The notes under the pieces are model-generated. The model had not been told where the DNA came from. It saw only the letters and a list, made by a program, of their open reading frames with translations, and made no database searches. Source: a virus. From it: a stretch of DNA of 22,542 bases. The position numbers and the translations under genes were made by a program. The stretch lies in the IMG/VR virus record IMGVR_UViG_3300047284_000560, positions 1-22,542 of that record. One strand, 5' to 3'. Shown here piece by piece: positions 1-6,780 of this stretch (position 1 is the first letter of the stretch; each line of letters starts with the position of its first letter).

Positions 1-358
1 GTCTAAAAATGCCTCTGATTGGCGTGCCGAGAAATTGCCAATAATGCTCAGCAATTTGCTCGTTTGGCAATAGCTCAAACCGTCCTTCTCTCCCATTGAT
101 TGTTGCAGCAGCAGAGGTTCCAGGAGTGATGCCAGAAAGGGCCAATGGCCCAGTCAATCGTCCCTCCATGTACACGGCCGTATTATCTGCACCAAGCAAA
201 TAATCAAACCGTGGGTTCTGCTTTTGCTTCAAGCTCGCATAATATGTGACGCCAGTAGAGACAGCCACATAATTATTGGTGCCGCTTTCGACCACATAGC
301 CCGATGCAACTTGCCAAACCAGAGTGGCATTAGCAAGAGGAGCGAGCACGTTGGTCAT
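1..358 (-). CDS. Head-completion (stopper-like) protein, partial
   Basis: An open frame starts at an ATG at 358 and runs off the left edge after about 119 codons. It begins MTNVLAPLANATLVWQ and continues without a stop through '...EHYWQFLGTPIRGIFR'. The start overlaps the stop of the upstream connector gene by four bases (ATGA), so the two are translationally coupled. I do not recognise a named family. Directly after the capsid-connector genes, phages usually encode a head-closure (stopper) or tail-terminator protein that completes the neck. That role is inferred from position only. The sequence is rich in short beta-prone segments and has no membrane helix or signal peptide. Confidence 0.6.
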   Translation of the reverse strand, partial: MTNVLAPLANATLVWQVASGYVVESGTNNYVAVSTGVTYYASLKQKQNPRFDYLLGADNTAVYMEGRLTGPLALSGITPGTSAAATINGREGRFELLPNEQIAEHYWQFLGTPIRGIFR

Positions 359-669
359 ACGACGAAACCAATGGAAGAAGCACCAGCGACGGTTTCAAGC
401 ATTCGTTTGAACTCTTGGCCATATTGCGTGGCGTCGAGTCCATTGCCATAAACCTTGCCCTCTGTGGCTCCAATTTGGATGCCCATTTGAGCAAGTTGAA
501 TGGCAATAATGTGAGCAGCAAGATGCTTAACAGCCCTGTCGGTTTGACTACCAAACACATCAGCACTTGCATCTGCCGTTGCCTCGTCAATGGCCCCGTT
601 CACAATTCCCGATGGATGGGGGGTGAATTCAGGGAAGCGGTCAAGAAACGTTGCGTAGGTAACTGCCAT
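355..669 (-). CDS. Head-tail connector protein (DUF4054/gp6-like)
   Basis: 104 residues starting MAVTYATFLDRFPEF. The 'F..RFPEF' opening, a 'I..AIDEATADAS' stretch, and a helix containing 'AVKHLAAHIIAIQLAQ' followed by a glycine-rich C-terminal third match the pattern of small phage adaptor proteins (DUF4054/HK97 gp6-like). These form a ring under the portal and bridge head and tail. Length is typical for the family. It lies two genes downstream of the capsid gene and overlaps the next gene by four bases. The start is two bases after the TGA of the upstream gene, with no obvious Shine-Dalgarno, which suggests coupling. The family call is by pattern only. Confidence 0.65.
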   Translation of the reverse strand: MAVTYATFLDRFPEFTPHPSGIVNGAIDEATADASADVFGSQTDRAVKHLAAHIIAIQLAQMGIQIGATEGKVYGNGLDATQYGQEFKRMLETVAGASSIGFVV

Positions 670-671
670 GA

Positions 672-1082
672 TCAGGCGTTCCCCGTGCGAATGGCTTCAA
701 GGCGCTTGTTGATGGCATTACGAACGCGAATACGTCCTTCAACCTTTTTCCAGCCCTGCAATTGATCTTCGTCGTGCATGATTTCAATCATGCGCAATGA
801 ATCAGTCAGGGGCATGGCAGCCAGTGTAGAAATCTTTTGAGGAATCTCTTGCACTGTTGGGGCTTCTTTTAGTTCTTCAATGGCGCCAATTGCCATAAGG
901 CGCTTGACTGTGCCATTGTTTCGTGCTTGAGCCCACTTGGTTTCAGGAATCTCTGCGTTGACGCCAGGACTGAGCTGAATCATTCCAGCGTCTGTAATAA
1001 CACCAAACCCACCTTCGCGAGGCGGATTTTCAAGCTCAGGGCGATAAGCAATCAACATAATGTTCGGAAGAACTGTTTTCAA
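672..1082 (-). CDS. Virion-associated protein of unknown function
   Basis: 136 residues from a TTG at 1082, or 128 from the ATG at 1058. A GAGGGG element about ten bases upstream favours the TTG. The N-terminal part ('MLIAYRPELENPPREGG', then 'IQLSPGVNAEIPETKWAQA') resembles short phage head-region proteins that place a 'pGvN...W..a' motif before 'VKRLMAIGAIEEL'. The C-terminal half is helical and charged ('MIEIMHDEDQLQGWKK'). It sits between the capsid gene (26-base gap) and the connector gene (2-base gap), so it belongs to the head transcript. No enzymatic motif is visible. The function is unknown; a structural or assembly role is inferred from location. Confidence 0.7.
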   Translation of the reverse strand: MKTVLPNIMLIAYRPELENPPREGGFGVITDAGMIQLSPGVNAEIPETKWAQARNNGTVKRLMAIGAIEELKEAPTVQEIPQKISTLAAMPLTDSLRMIEIMHDEDQLQGWKKVEGRIRVRNAINKRLEAIRTGNA

Positions 1083-1108
1083 GCTTAACGCCCCTCGCTT
1101 GCCTAGGC

Positions 1109-2026
1109 TCAGGCAGAAGCCTGAAGATAAATGACGCTCTTGGGGTAGTAGAGAGCGACACCACCCACGCGGGCATGAGCGGGAACAATGAATTCCAGGC
1201 CACGCTGCTGCGGGGGGAACAGCTCGAGAGGCTGCGGAATGTGCAGTTGCACCTTCTGAGGATCGCGCTTGTACACAACCATGCGGTTGGTGTTGAGCGC
1301 GCTATTGTCCGCGTCAAGCTGGTTGATTGGCTCAACGTTGCGGATGTAGGGATTGGTGCGCAGGAAATACTCGAGAACAGTCACGTCCGAAGAGTCACTA
1401 TTACGAGTGGTGCTCACCTTGTTGTAGTCCTCATAGGCCATGAGGATGGTGTCGGGCTGCTCCTTCATCTTGGAAGCGCTGATGATGGCACTCACGCCAT
1501 AGTTCAGCAGTTCCAGCATGTCCTGAGCAGTGCCGCTGGCAGTGGTGCCAGTGAACCAACGGTCAGTGGCAATAACGTCAACAGTGCTGTTGTTGAAGAA
1601 GCCAGCCAGTCCAACTGAGCTTTCGCCAAACATGGCGACGTTTTCAACTTTCTCTTCATAGGCACGACGCACAGCAGCAGCACGACGCTGCTCCAGGGCG
1701 ACATTGGCCATTTGAGCAGCACGCAGTTCTTGAACGGTGTAGCCGAAGCTGCCGCCGAAAGAACGAATGTTGATGCTCTTCTCCACTTGGCTAACGTCAG
1801 CGCGAGGCAGATCGTCAGCAGCATCCGCGATCAGACGGAACTCACCAGTGGAGTCCATGATGCGGTAGGTGAAGGTTTGCGCAGCGTTACCAGCCTCGCT
1901 GGTCACAGGCAGAATGGTGGGGTATTTGATGTCGGCATACTCAACTTCAAACACCTGAGGGCGGATGTACTCAAGCTGACGCTCAAGAAACAGCCCCGCC
2001 TCATCCATACGAAAATCAGTCGTCAT
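1109..2026 (-). CDS. Major capsid protein (DUF2184-like)
   Basis: 305 residues, MTTDFRMDEAGLFLERQLEYI. The layout fits HK97-fold capsid proteins of the DUF2184 type: an N-terminal helix, 'Y.DIKYPTILPV', a central 'SFGYTVQELRAAQ...ALEQRRAAAVRRAYEEKVENVAMFG' spine-helix segment, then 'GLAGFFNN', and a C-terminal beta-rich 'P...GLEFIVPAHARVGGVALYYPKSVIYL'. The gene has the clearest Shine-Dalgarno in the window (AGGAGG nine bases before the ATG), as expected for the most abundant virion protein. It follows the cement and scaffold genes in the normal head-module order. It starts 14 bases after the cement-gene stop. It has no long N-terminal delta domain, which agrees with scaffold being supplied by the upstream gene. 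Confidence 0.88.
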   Translation of the reverse strand: MTTDFRMDEAGLFLERQLEYIRPQVFEVEYADIKYPTILPVTSEAGNAAQTFTYRIMDSTGEFRLIADAADDLPRADVSQVEKSINIRSFGGSFGYTVQELRAAQMANVALEQRRAAAVRRAYEEKVENVAMFGESSVGLAGFFNNSTVDVIATDRWFTGTTASGTAQDMLELLNYGVSAIISASKMKEQPDTILMAYEDYNKVSTTRNSDSSDVTVLEYFLRTNPYIRNVEPINQLDADNSALNTNRMVVYKRDPQKVQLHIPQPLELFPPQQRGLEFIVPAHARVGGVALYYPKSVIYLQASA

Positions 2027-2040
2027 TGTGATGCCTCCTA

Positions 2041-2601
2041 TCAGGAATCAGCGGAAAGGGTGAAGCTGGGACCATTCAGCTCGAGAATGGCCAGGCCGCT
2101 ACCAGTGGTAGAGGTGAGGAAACGAGCATTGGACAGGCGGAGAGTCTTGCCAGAAGCAAAAGCATGGCTGAACTGACCAGCCTTGCCAGTGCCGCTTGCC
2201 GAATACAGCACGCGAACGGGCGAAGCAGGAGTAACGGCGCCAGTAACGTAAACAGCAACAGCGCCTTCGTTGGCAATGTTTGCCACTTGCTGAGCCTTTA
2301 CGCCGGGGCGGCTGTTGGTGTCAAGAGCAGTTTCGTCAACGTAGGTGAGAACGTTGATGCCCAGTGCAACGTCGCCAGTGCCTGAAATGGTAGCTGCAGA
2401 GTTGGCGACAGTGCCGCCAGAGTTGTAGACAACCACATTACCGAAAGCCAGCACAGCGCCAGTTTCGTTGATGTAGGTGCCAATGGTGTTGTCGCGAATG
2501 TCGGAGAGCTGACCTTCCAGCAGAGCCGTGTGAGTCAGAGCATAGCTCTGTTGCACACCACCAGCAGAAGCGGTCCCCGAAGTGGTAAAGGTGACGGCCA
2601 T
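2041..2601 (-). CDS. Capsid decoration / structural cement protein
   Basis: 186 residues, MAVTFTTSGTASAGGVQQSY. It is rich in Ala, Thr, Ser, Gly and Val with almost no charged patches, typical of beta-sandwich decoration proteins. The segments 'DIRDNTIGTYINETGAVLAFGNVVVYNSGG' and 'GAVAVYVTGAVTPASPVRVLY' recall Gp24-like structural cement proteins encoded just before a DUF2184 capsid gene. Such proteins bind the outer capsid lattice and stabilise it. The Shine-Dalgarno (AAGGAG) lies in the last codons of the upstream protease-scaffold gene, whose TGA is two bases before this ATG, so the pair is tightly coupled. The family assignment rests on composition and context. Confidence 0.72.
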   Translation of the reverse strand: MAVTFTTSGTASAGGVQQSYALTHTALLEGQLSDIRDNTIGTYINETGAVLAFGNVVVYNSGGTVANSAATISGTGDVALGINVLTYVDETALDTNSRPGVKAQQVANIANEGAVAVYVTGAVTPASPVRVLYSASGTGKAGQFSHAFASGKTLRLSNARFLTSTTGSGLAILELNGPSFTLSADS

Positions 2602-2603
2602 AA

Positions 2604-3221
2604 TCAGCGCTCCTTAGTAACAGAAAGGGGAGATTTCCAAGCGTTCTGAATCTTCTCCATATAAGAAGAAGGAGCAGAAGCCGGAGTGGCAATGGAAGCC
2701 ACTGCCTTGCGGAGTTCGTCAGTGGTGGCAGAATCAGCGCGGGGCAGTTCAGCCAGCGTGTCGAACATGGCTTGCACATAATCGTCGGAACGCTCCGACA
2801 GATCCAAGGCATCGCCACGAACTGCCTTGATGGCAGCCTCCATGACTTCGCGGGCGCTCTTGCCAGCAAAATCAAACTCGCTATCCAGGGCGGTGCGAGC
2901 TTTGTCGATCAAGGCAACGCGCTCTTCAACAAGCGAATCGAGATTCACTTCCTTAGCAGCGTCAAGCTCAAGCTTCATTGATTCAAGCTCTTGCTCGAGG
3001 GCGTCAGCGCGACCTTCAGCAGCATCGCACTTGCCCTTCATTTCCTTTTGCATGGCATCCATTTCTTCCTTCATTTTGGAAGCTTCTGCCATCATCTCAT
3101 CGTATTTCTTTTTCATCATGTCAAGATTTGCCTTGGCATCTTCGCGCTCCTTGGCGATAGATGTTGCAATGCCCTCCGACACTTCAAAAGAAACACCATC
3201 AAAATTGACTTGAGCAGTCAT
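2604..3221 (-). CDS. Nested scaffold protein from an internal start (putative)
   Basis: Inside the protease-scaffold gene, codon 193 is an ATG (3221) preceded by GAGGA with eight bases between GAGG and the start, a better ribosome binding site than that of the full-length gene. Initiation here would give a 205-residue protein, MTAQVNFDGVSFEVSEG..., made only of the coiled-coil and C-terminal scaffold regions. Nested scaffolds sharing the 3' end of a protease gene are established for lambda C/Nu3 and others. Whether this one is made is an inference from the start context and the domain boundary. Confidence 0.45.
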   Translation of the reverse strand: MTAQVNFDGVSFEVSEGIATSIAKEREDAKANLDMMKKKYDEMMAEASKMKEEMDAMQKEMKGKCDAAEGRADALEQELESMKLELDAAKEVNLDSLVEERVALIDKARTALDSEFDFAGKSAREVMEAAIKAVRGDALDLSERSDDYVQAMFDTLAELPRADSATTDELRKAVASIATPASAPSSYMEKIQNAWKSPLSVTKER

Positions 3222-3797
3222 GGGTGTGTCCTCGTTATGGAGAATTAAAGACGGATCGGCGGCATCTAGACGATCTAGATGAAGCTTCACCTGCGGGCCT
3301 GCCCTGCCTCTACGAACAACGGCAATGTGATTTCCGTCGATCATCCGTTGGACGCCGTCGTAATGTTCACCGTTTTCCGCAATGCCGGGCGTCGGGTCAA
3401 ACTGAACCCTGTAACCAGCACTCACTTCTTTTGCATCGCCCCGCATAATGCGCTCAATGGCATCCTTGTCGGTGATGGTCATGACCGCACGAACAAAGCC
3501 GTTGTCATAAACCACTTCAGTGCCCGAAAAACCAATTTGATAGTCTTTCGTGTTGGCGCTATCGAGAAGAGCGGGGGGATGCTCGAAAGTTACAGCCTTG
3601 CCCGCAAACGAAGCGAGGCTCTCTGGTGAGCCCACTTCTTCCTCGGGACGATATTCACGCCGAACCCCACCGCCCGCATCGGTGTACATTTGTACGCCAG
3701 TGCGAGCAATAGTAGCCCAAGTGCGAAGATAACCCTCAGGGGTTAGCTCGTACTTTTCTATGGGCGCGACATCGTAACGAAAAGAAGTTTCGCTCAT
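2604..3797 (-). CDS. Prohead protease-scaffold fusion (DUF2213-like)
   Basis: 397 residues. Residues 1-175 form a compact domain with 'AVTFEHPP' (His73), 'EVSAGYRV' (Ser126) and 'GNHIAVVRRGRAG'. This is the layout of DUF2213 proteins, which are related to prohead serine proteases; His73 and Ser126 are candidate catalytic residues. Residues about 200-300 are a charged, Met/Lys/Glu-rich coiled coil ('MMKKKYDEMMAEASKMKEEM...'), and the C-terminal 100 residues are helical, as in scaffold proteins. Protease-scaffold fusions normally cut themselves and the capsid protein during head maturation. The gene is first in the leftward head transcript, just downstream of the divergent XRE gene. Protease activity is inferred. 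Confidence 0.8.
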   Translation of the reverse strand: MSETSFRYDVAPIEKYELTPEGYLRTWATIARTGVQMYTDAGGGVRREYRPEEEVGSPESLASFAGKAVTFEHPPALLDSANTKDYQIGFSGTEVVYDNGFVRAVMTITDKDAIERIMRGDAKEVSAGYRVQFDPTPGIAENGEHYDGVQRMIDGNHIAVVRRGRAGPQVKLHLDRLDAADPSLILHNEDTPMTAQVNFDGVSFEVSEGIATSIAKEREDAKANLDMMKKKYDEMMAEASKMKEEMDAMQKEMKGKCDAAEGRADALEQELESMKLELDAAKEVNLDSLVEERVALIDKARTALDSEFDFAGKSAREVMEAAIKAVRGDALDLSERSDDYVQAMFDTLAELPRADSATTDELRKAVASIATPASAPSSYMEKIQNAWKSPLSVTKER

Positions 3798-3850
3798 GTA
3801 TTAACATTAGCGAATGAGTTATACTGAGCTGACAGCGTATTCAATCCTGA
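3798..3850. promoter_or_regulatory. Divergent promoter/operator region between protease-scaffold and XRE genes
   Basis: Only 53 bases separate the two divergent starts. On the plus strand a good -10 (TATACT, about 3821) precedes the XRE gene, with no clear -35. On the minus strand TATAAC overlaps the same spot and reads toward the head genes, with TTGAAT 15 bases upstream. The -10 lies in a small inverted repeat (AGT-TAT-ACT). Overlapping divergent promoters beside an HTH gene suggest the regulator acts here, but no operator is proven. Confidence 0.4.
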
Positions 3851-4135
3851 ATGAAGCCAATCTTCGAGGTGCCTAGCGCAAGTTACAAGGCAACCAAAAC
3901 CCTGATCGCCAATCGCATTAAAGAAGCGCGGTTGAATTCAGGCTTGAGACAAGAGGAAGTGGCCAGAGAGCTAAATATCAGTCAAAGCTCCTACTCAAGA
4001 ATGGAAAAAGGCGTGCTCACTCCCGACTGTGCGCAGATAAGAGTGTTGAGCGGACTTTACAACATTTCCATTTTGTGGCTGCTTGGCATGCCCAACTTCC
4101 TTGTCTACGCTCAGTCCTCGTCGTCTTCGCCTTGA
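3851..4135 (+). CDS. XRE-family helix-turn-helix regulator
   Basis: 94 residues. Residues about 20-75 are a classic Cro/CI-type HTH: 'IANRIKEARLNSGLRQEEVARELNISQSSYSRMEKG' followed by 'LTPDCAQIRVLSGLYNISILWLLGMP'. The recognition helix is 'SQSSYSRMEKG'. There is no peptidase or dimerisation domain beyond the HTH, so it is a small Cro-like or antitoxin-like regulator. It is the only plus-strand gene within the minus-strand structural block. Its 5' side is divergent from the protease-scaffold gene and its 3' end overlaps the convergent gene ending at 4111 by 25 bases. It probably binds its own 53-base upstream region and tunes head-gene expression, which is an inference. No cognate toxin gene is seen. 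Confidence 0.85.
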   Translation: MKPIFEVPSASYKATKTLIANRIKEARLNSGLRQEEVARELNISQSSYSRMEKGVLTPDCAQIRVLSGLYNISILWLLGMPNFLVYAQSSSSSP

Positions 4136-4422
4136 ATGGCGCGAATCTGGTCTTCTACGCCTTCCATGATGTAAGCCTTGGCGATTGCCTCGGCCTCGAA
4201 AGTGAGCATTTTTACTGGCTCAAAATACTCATCAGGCTTTTCATAGAAGCTCTCGACGAAAATGTGAGTTTCATCAAGTCGCCCATTCTTGAAATGCTGT
4301 CGCTCAGTCAAGCGCCAGTGCGAAGTATTTCGATGTTCGTGAGCTGAAAGAATGGCCAAAGCCTTCATCACGCCAATGCCATCTTCTTCGTCCTCTTCAA
4401 TGACGCGCACGTATTCGCTCAT
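4111..4422 (-). CDS. Acidic protein of unknown function
   Basis: 103 residues, MSEYVRVIEEDEEDGIGVMKAL, ending 'QIRAIQGEDDED'. Both ends are strongly acidic. The middle ('HRNTSHWRLTERQHFKNGRLDETHIFVESFYEKPDEYFEPVKMLTFEAEAIAKAY') looks like a compact folded domain. It has no motif I recognise. Its ATG overlaps the TGA of the upstream DUF6321-like ORF (ATGA). Its 3' end runs 25 bases into the opposite-strand XRE gene, so the two transcripts are convergent and overlapping. The phage-like overlap pattern and sensible composition support a real gene. Confidence 0.65.
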   Translation of the reverse strand: MSEYVRVIEEDEEDGIGVMKALAILSAHEHRNTSHWRLTERQHFKNGRLDETHIFVESFYEKPDEYFEPVKMLTFEAEAIAKAYIMEGVEDQIRAIQGEDDED

Positions 4423-4796
4423 TGATCCTTCTTGCGGCTTTCCACCATGTTAATAATGCGATTGGCCCACGCCCTGCCAGCGGCTCCGCCCCACAATTGA
4501 CCCGCTATAAACCCCGCGTCGTCTTCTCCGCCAGACAAATTCTTGGCATGGCGCGAGAAGAAAGCCGCCATGCGCTTGATGGTTTTATAGCTCACGGCCT
4601 CCCCATTGGCCAGGCTTGTAGCGCGAGCCACTCCACTGCCAATGCCCTGTTTGCCGGCCTCCTGCGTGGTCAGACCGCCTTTGCCATACTTCTTGCGCAG
4701 TTCAAGGCCGCGACGCGCTGCAGACCGAACAGACGATGGAGGGGAGAACGATTCAGCGTCCCCCCTCAGGACTTTCCCACTGAGTCTTCCATGCAA
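4419..4796 (-). CDS. DUF6321-like domain, probably made as a -1 frameshift fusion
   Basis: The open frame encodes 'SAARRGLELRKKYGKGGLTTQEAGKQGIGSGVARATSLANGEAVSYKTIKRMAAFFSRHAKN...', ending in 'AAGRAWANRIINMVE'. This is the pattern of the small basic DUF6321 domain found in phage and large-virus proteins. The frame has no ATG near its 5' end; the only usable starts are weak (TTG at 4796). Instead it is entered in the -1 frame from the upstream DUF6496-like gene at a G GGA AAG heptamer (4778-4772). Joined product: about 202 residues, of which 85 come from the upstream frame. Function is unknown; nucleic-acid binding would fit the basic composition but is inference. Confidence 0.75.
   Translation of the reverse strand: MHGRLSGKVLRGDAESFSPPSSVRSAARRGLELRKKYGKGGLTTQEAGKQGIGSGVARATSLANGEAVSYKTIKRMAAFFSRHAKNLSGGEDDAGFIAGQLWGGAAGRAWANRIINMVESRKKDQ
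4741..4778 (-). promoter_or_regulatory. Programmed -1 ribosomal frameshift signal (G GGA AAG + stem-loop)
   Basis: In the frame of the DUF6496-like gene the codons read GTG GGA AAG TCC TGA. G GGA AAG (4778-4772) is the X XXY YYZ heptamer used by the lambda G/GT genes. Six bases after it, GGGGGGACG (4765-4757) pairs with CGTTCTCCCC (4750-4741) around a six-base loop, with one bulged T and one G-T pair. A slip of -1 just before the TGA gives GGG AAA GTC CTG AGG, exactly the frame of the downstream DUF6321-like ORF. Heptamer, frame, spacer and stem all fit. Confidence 0.8.
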
Positions 4797-5026
4797 CCAT
4801 CTTCCTCTTCCATTGCTTCTTCTTCTTGAAGCACTTGCCGAATGAATGCACGCATGTACTCCTCGCTGGCATCTTTCTTTTTCATGGTCATACCAGCCTC
4901 AGACAATGCAATTGCAACTGCCTGTTTGTAATTGGTGATTGGCTGTCCGCTGCTGCTTTTCAAGGTGCCAGCCTTGAATTCTTTCATGACTTTGGAGATT
5001 TTTGCTTGCTTTTGCTTCTTAGTCAT
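4766..5026 (-). CDS. DUF6496-like small basic protein (zero-frame product of the frameshift pair)
   Basis: 86 residues from the ATG at 5026: 'MTKKQKQAKISKVMKEFKAGTL', then 'KSSSGQPITNYKQAVAIALSEAG', then an acidic tail ending 'MEDSVGKS'. The 'KVM.EFK.G.L.S.SG..ITN.KQA.AIALSEA' pattern is that of DUF6496, a short lysine-rich domain of unknown function common in phages and large viruses. An in-frame ATG at 5059 lies inside the end of glf and would add 11 residues; the 5026 start is preferred because it clears the glf stop. The last codons carry the frameshift heptamer, so the ribosome makes either this short protein or the DUF6496-DUF6321 fusion. Confidence 0.75.
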   Translation of the reverse strand: MTKKQKQAKISKVMKEFKAGTLKSSSGQPITNYKQAVAIALSEAGMTMKKKDASEEYMRAFIRQVLQEEEAMEEEDGCMEDSVGKS

Positions 5027-5039
5027 GGTCAGAACAGTC

Positions 5040-6167
5040 TTATTCCACCATCGTAGCATTTGCTTTTTGCCATGTTCGCCATTTGTTCATGGCGCTTTCA
5101 ATGACAACATGCATATCCATGTATTTGTATTCGGCAAGTCTTCCACCAAAAATAACGCCCCTCTCCTCTTTTGCTAATTCTTGATACTGACGATGAATCG
5201 AAAGATTGTCTTCAGTGGCGATGGGGTAGTAGGGAGTGTCTCCCGGTTCGCATTCTCTAGGGGTCTCTTTGGTGACGATCGTTACAGCACTCTTCGTCTC
5301 ATTGAAGTGCCTGTGCTCTATTCGACGAGTAAATGGCACCTTCACGGATGGAAAGTTGATAACGGCATTTCCCTGATAATTTGCACAATCTATTGTGCGA
5401 TGCGCAAAGTCAAGCGTGCGATAATTTAGCCGTCCAAGCTTGTAGCCAAAAAATTCGTCGATGCACCCTGTGTACACAATGTATTTACTTTGATCCCTCC
5501 AAAAACTACGAGCAGCCAAAAAATCAGTATTAAGCACTGTTTCGATGCCGTTAAGCATGTGTTCAAACATGCAAGTGTATCCTTCTGTGGGTATGCCTTG
5601 GTATTTATCGTTGAAATAATTACTATCAAAAGTGAAGCGCAACGGCAAACGCTTGATGATTGATGGCGGCAAATCAACAGCCTCTCTTCCCCATTGTTTT
5701 TCAGTGTAGCCTTTGATCAGCTTTTCATAAATGCTTCGACCAACCATTGACAGCGCTTGCTCTTCGAGATTGGTTGGCACTCCCTTCCATCGTTCTTTTT
5801 CGATCATTTGCATTGCATCATCGGGACTGATTACCGCTGGCCCCCATAACTCATGAAACGTATTCATTGAGAACGGAAGTGAATACAATTTTCCGTCTAC
5901 AAAGGCCTTGGGAGAGTTGACAAAGCTATTAAAGCGTGCAAATTGATTGACAAATTGCCAAACCGTTTCGTTGCTTGTGTGGAAAATATGAGGACCGTAC
6001 AAATGCACGTCAATGCCTTCCCTGTTCTCGGTGTAGCAATTGCCTCCTATGTGCTTTCTTCGATCAATAACCAAGCAGCGATGGCCAGCATTGGTGGCAA
6101 GGCGGGCAAAGACTGCCCCAAACATGCCACTTCCGACAATCAAGAAATCATACTTTGGGCTTGACAC
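5040..6167 (-). CDS. glf: UDP-galactopyranose mutase
   Basis: 375 residues, the usual length. This flavoenzyme interconverts UDP-galactopyranose and UDP-galactofuranose, the donor for Galf residues. Visible: the N-terminal dinucleotide-binding loop 'FLIVGSGMFGAVFARLA' (8-24), 'VIDRRKHIGGNCYTE', 'YGPHIFHTSNE' (active-site histidine loop), 'LPFSMNTF', 'LIKGYTEKQWG', 'DEFFGYKLGRLNYRTLDF', 'IEHRHF' and the C-terminal 'DTPYYPI...' with 'IFGGRLAEYKYMDM'. All the motifs that contact FAD and substrate in bacterial Glf are present, so it should be active. Its start lies 20 bases inside the methyltransferase gene. It is the last gene of the sugar cassette and is followed by small head-region genes. Confidence 0.95.
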   Translation of the reverse strand: MSSPKYDFLIVGSGMFGAVFARLATNAGHRCLVIDRRKHIGGNCYTENREGIDVHLYGPHIFHTSNETVWQFVNQFARFNSFVNSPKAFVDGKLYSLPFSMNTFHELWGPAVISPDDAMQMIEKERWKGVPTNLEEQALSMVGRSIYEKLIKGYTEKQWGREAVDLPPSIIKRLPLRFTFDSNYFNDKYQGIPTEGYTCMFEHMLNGIETVLNTDFLAARSFWRDQSKYIVYTGCIDEFFGYKLGRLNYRTLDFAHRTIDCANYQGNAVINFPSVKVPFTRRIEHRHFNETKSAVTIVTKETPRECEPGDTPYYPIATEDNLSIHRQYQELAKEERGVIFGGRLAEYKYMDMHVVIESAMNKWRTWQKANATMVE

Positions 6168-6780
6168 TGTGAATCCTCACGGCTGTTTTTTCATTGCAAG
6201 TTTTATGGTCTCCGAGCTCTCCGTGACCTCCAATCCAGGAATATTGCACATCGTACTTTTGAATAAATTCATCCCAGGCCTTCAGCTCTCCGTTCTCCCC
6301 ATCAAATCCTTCGTAGTTGATCAGCTCGTCAAACACGAAAATTGCATCTGGCGCTAGCCGAAGGGCAATGGACGAAAGAACAAACGCCGTGGATGAGTAA
6401 AGGTCGGCATCAAAATGAACAAATGAAATGCTTCGATTTTGCTGATCAGCCAGAAAAACTGGTAACGATTGGTCGAACCACCCCTTAATCAATGTCACGT
6501 TGTCCCTGACATCTGGAAATTTTCCGTCCATGGAAAAATGTCCCTCTCCAAAGCCAGTGCGCCACTTTTCTGGTAGCCCTTCAAAACTATCAAACCCGTA
6601 AACGGTTTGTCGAGTGAATTGGCCCAAATAATTGATGCTTGCCCCTTTCCACACGCCAAATTCGAGCCATAGCAAATCGTCGCCATCTGCGGGTTTGCAG
6701 TTCTCCATCACCCAAAACAAAGGCTCCTTCGAGAGTTGTTTAAGGCTCTTTATCTCGTCCAGAGTCTGTTGCGAAATCAT
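6148..6780 (-). CDS. SAM-dependent methyltransferase, TylF/MycF-like
   Basis: 210 residues. The SAM-binding motif 'LLWLEFGVWKGASINYL' (about 36-52) is followed by 'TVYGFDSFEGLPEKWR', 'VTLIKGWFDQSLP', 'ISFVHFDADLYSSTAFVL' and 'IFVFDELINYEGF'. This order is that of the macrocin O-methyltransferase (TylF) family, metal-dependent enzymes that methylate sugar hydroxyls; the DADLY and DEL acidic residues are the likely metal ligands. In this cassette the substrate is probably a sugar of the glycan being built, methylated as a cap or modification. The start overlaps the DUF4422 gene by four bases and the 3' end overlaps glf by 20. The substrate cannot be told from sequence. Confidence 0.82.
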   Translation of the reverse strand: MISQQTLDEIKSLKQLSKEPLFWVMENCKPADGDDLLWLEFGVWKGASINYLGQFTRQTVYGFDSFEGLPEKWRTGFGEGHFSMDGKFPDVRDNVTLIKGWFDQSLPVFLADQQNRSISFVHFDADLYSSTAFVLSSIALRLAPDAIFVFDELINYEGFDGENGELKAWDEFIQKYDVQYSWIGGHGELGDHKTCNEKTAVRIHSVKPKV

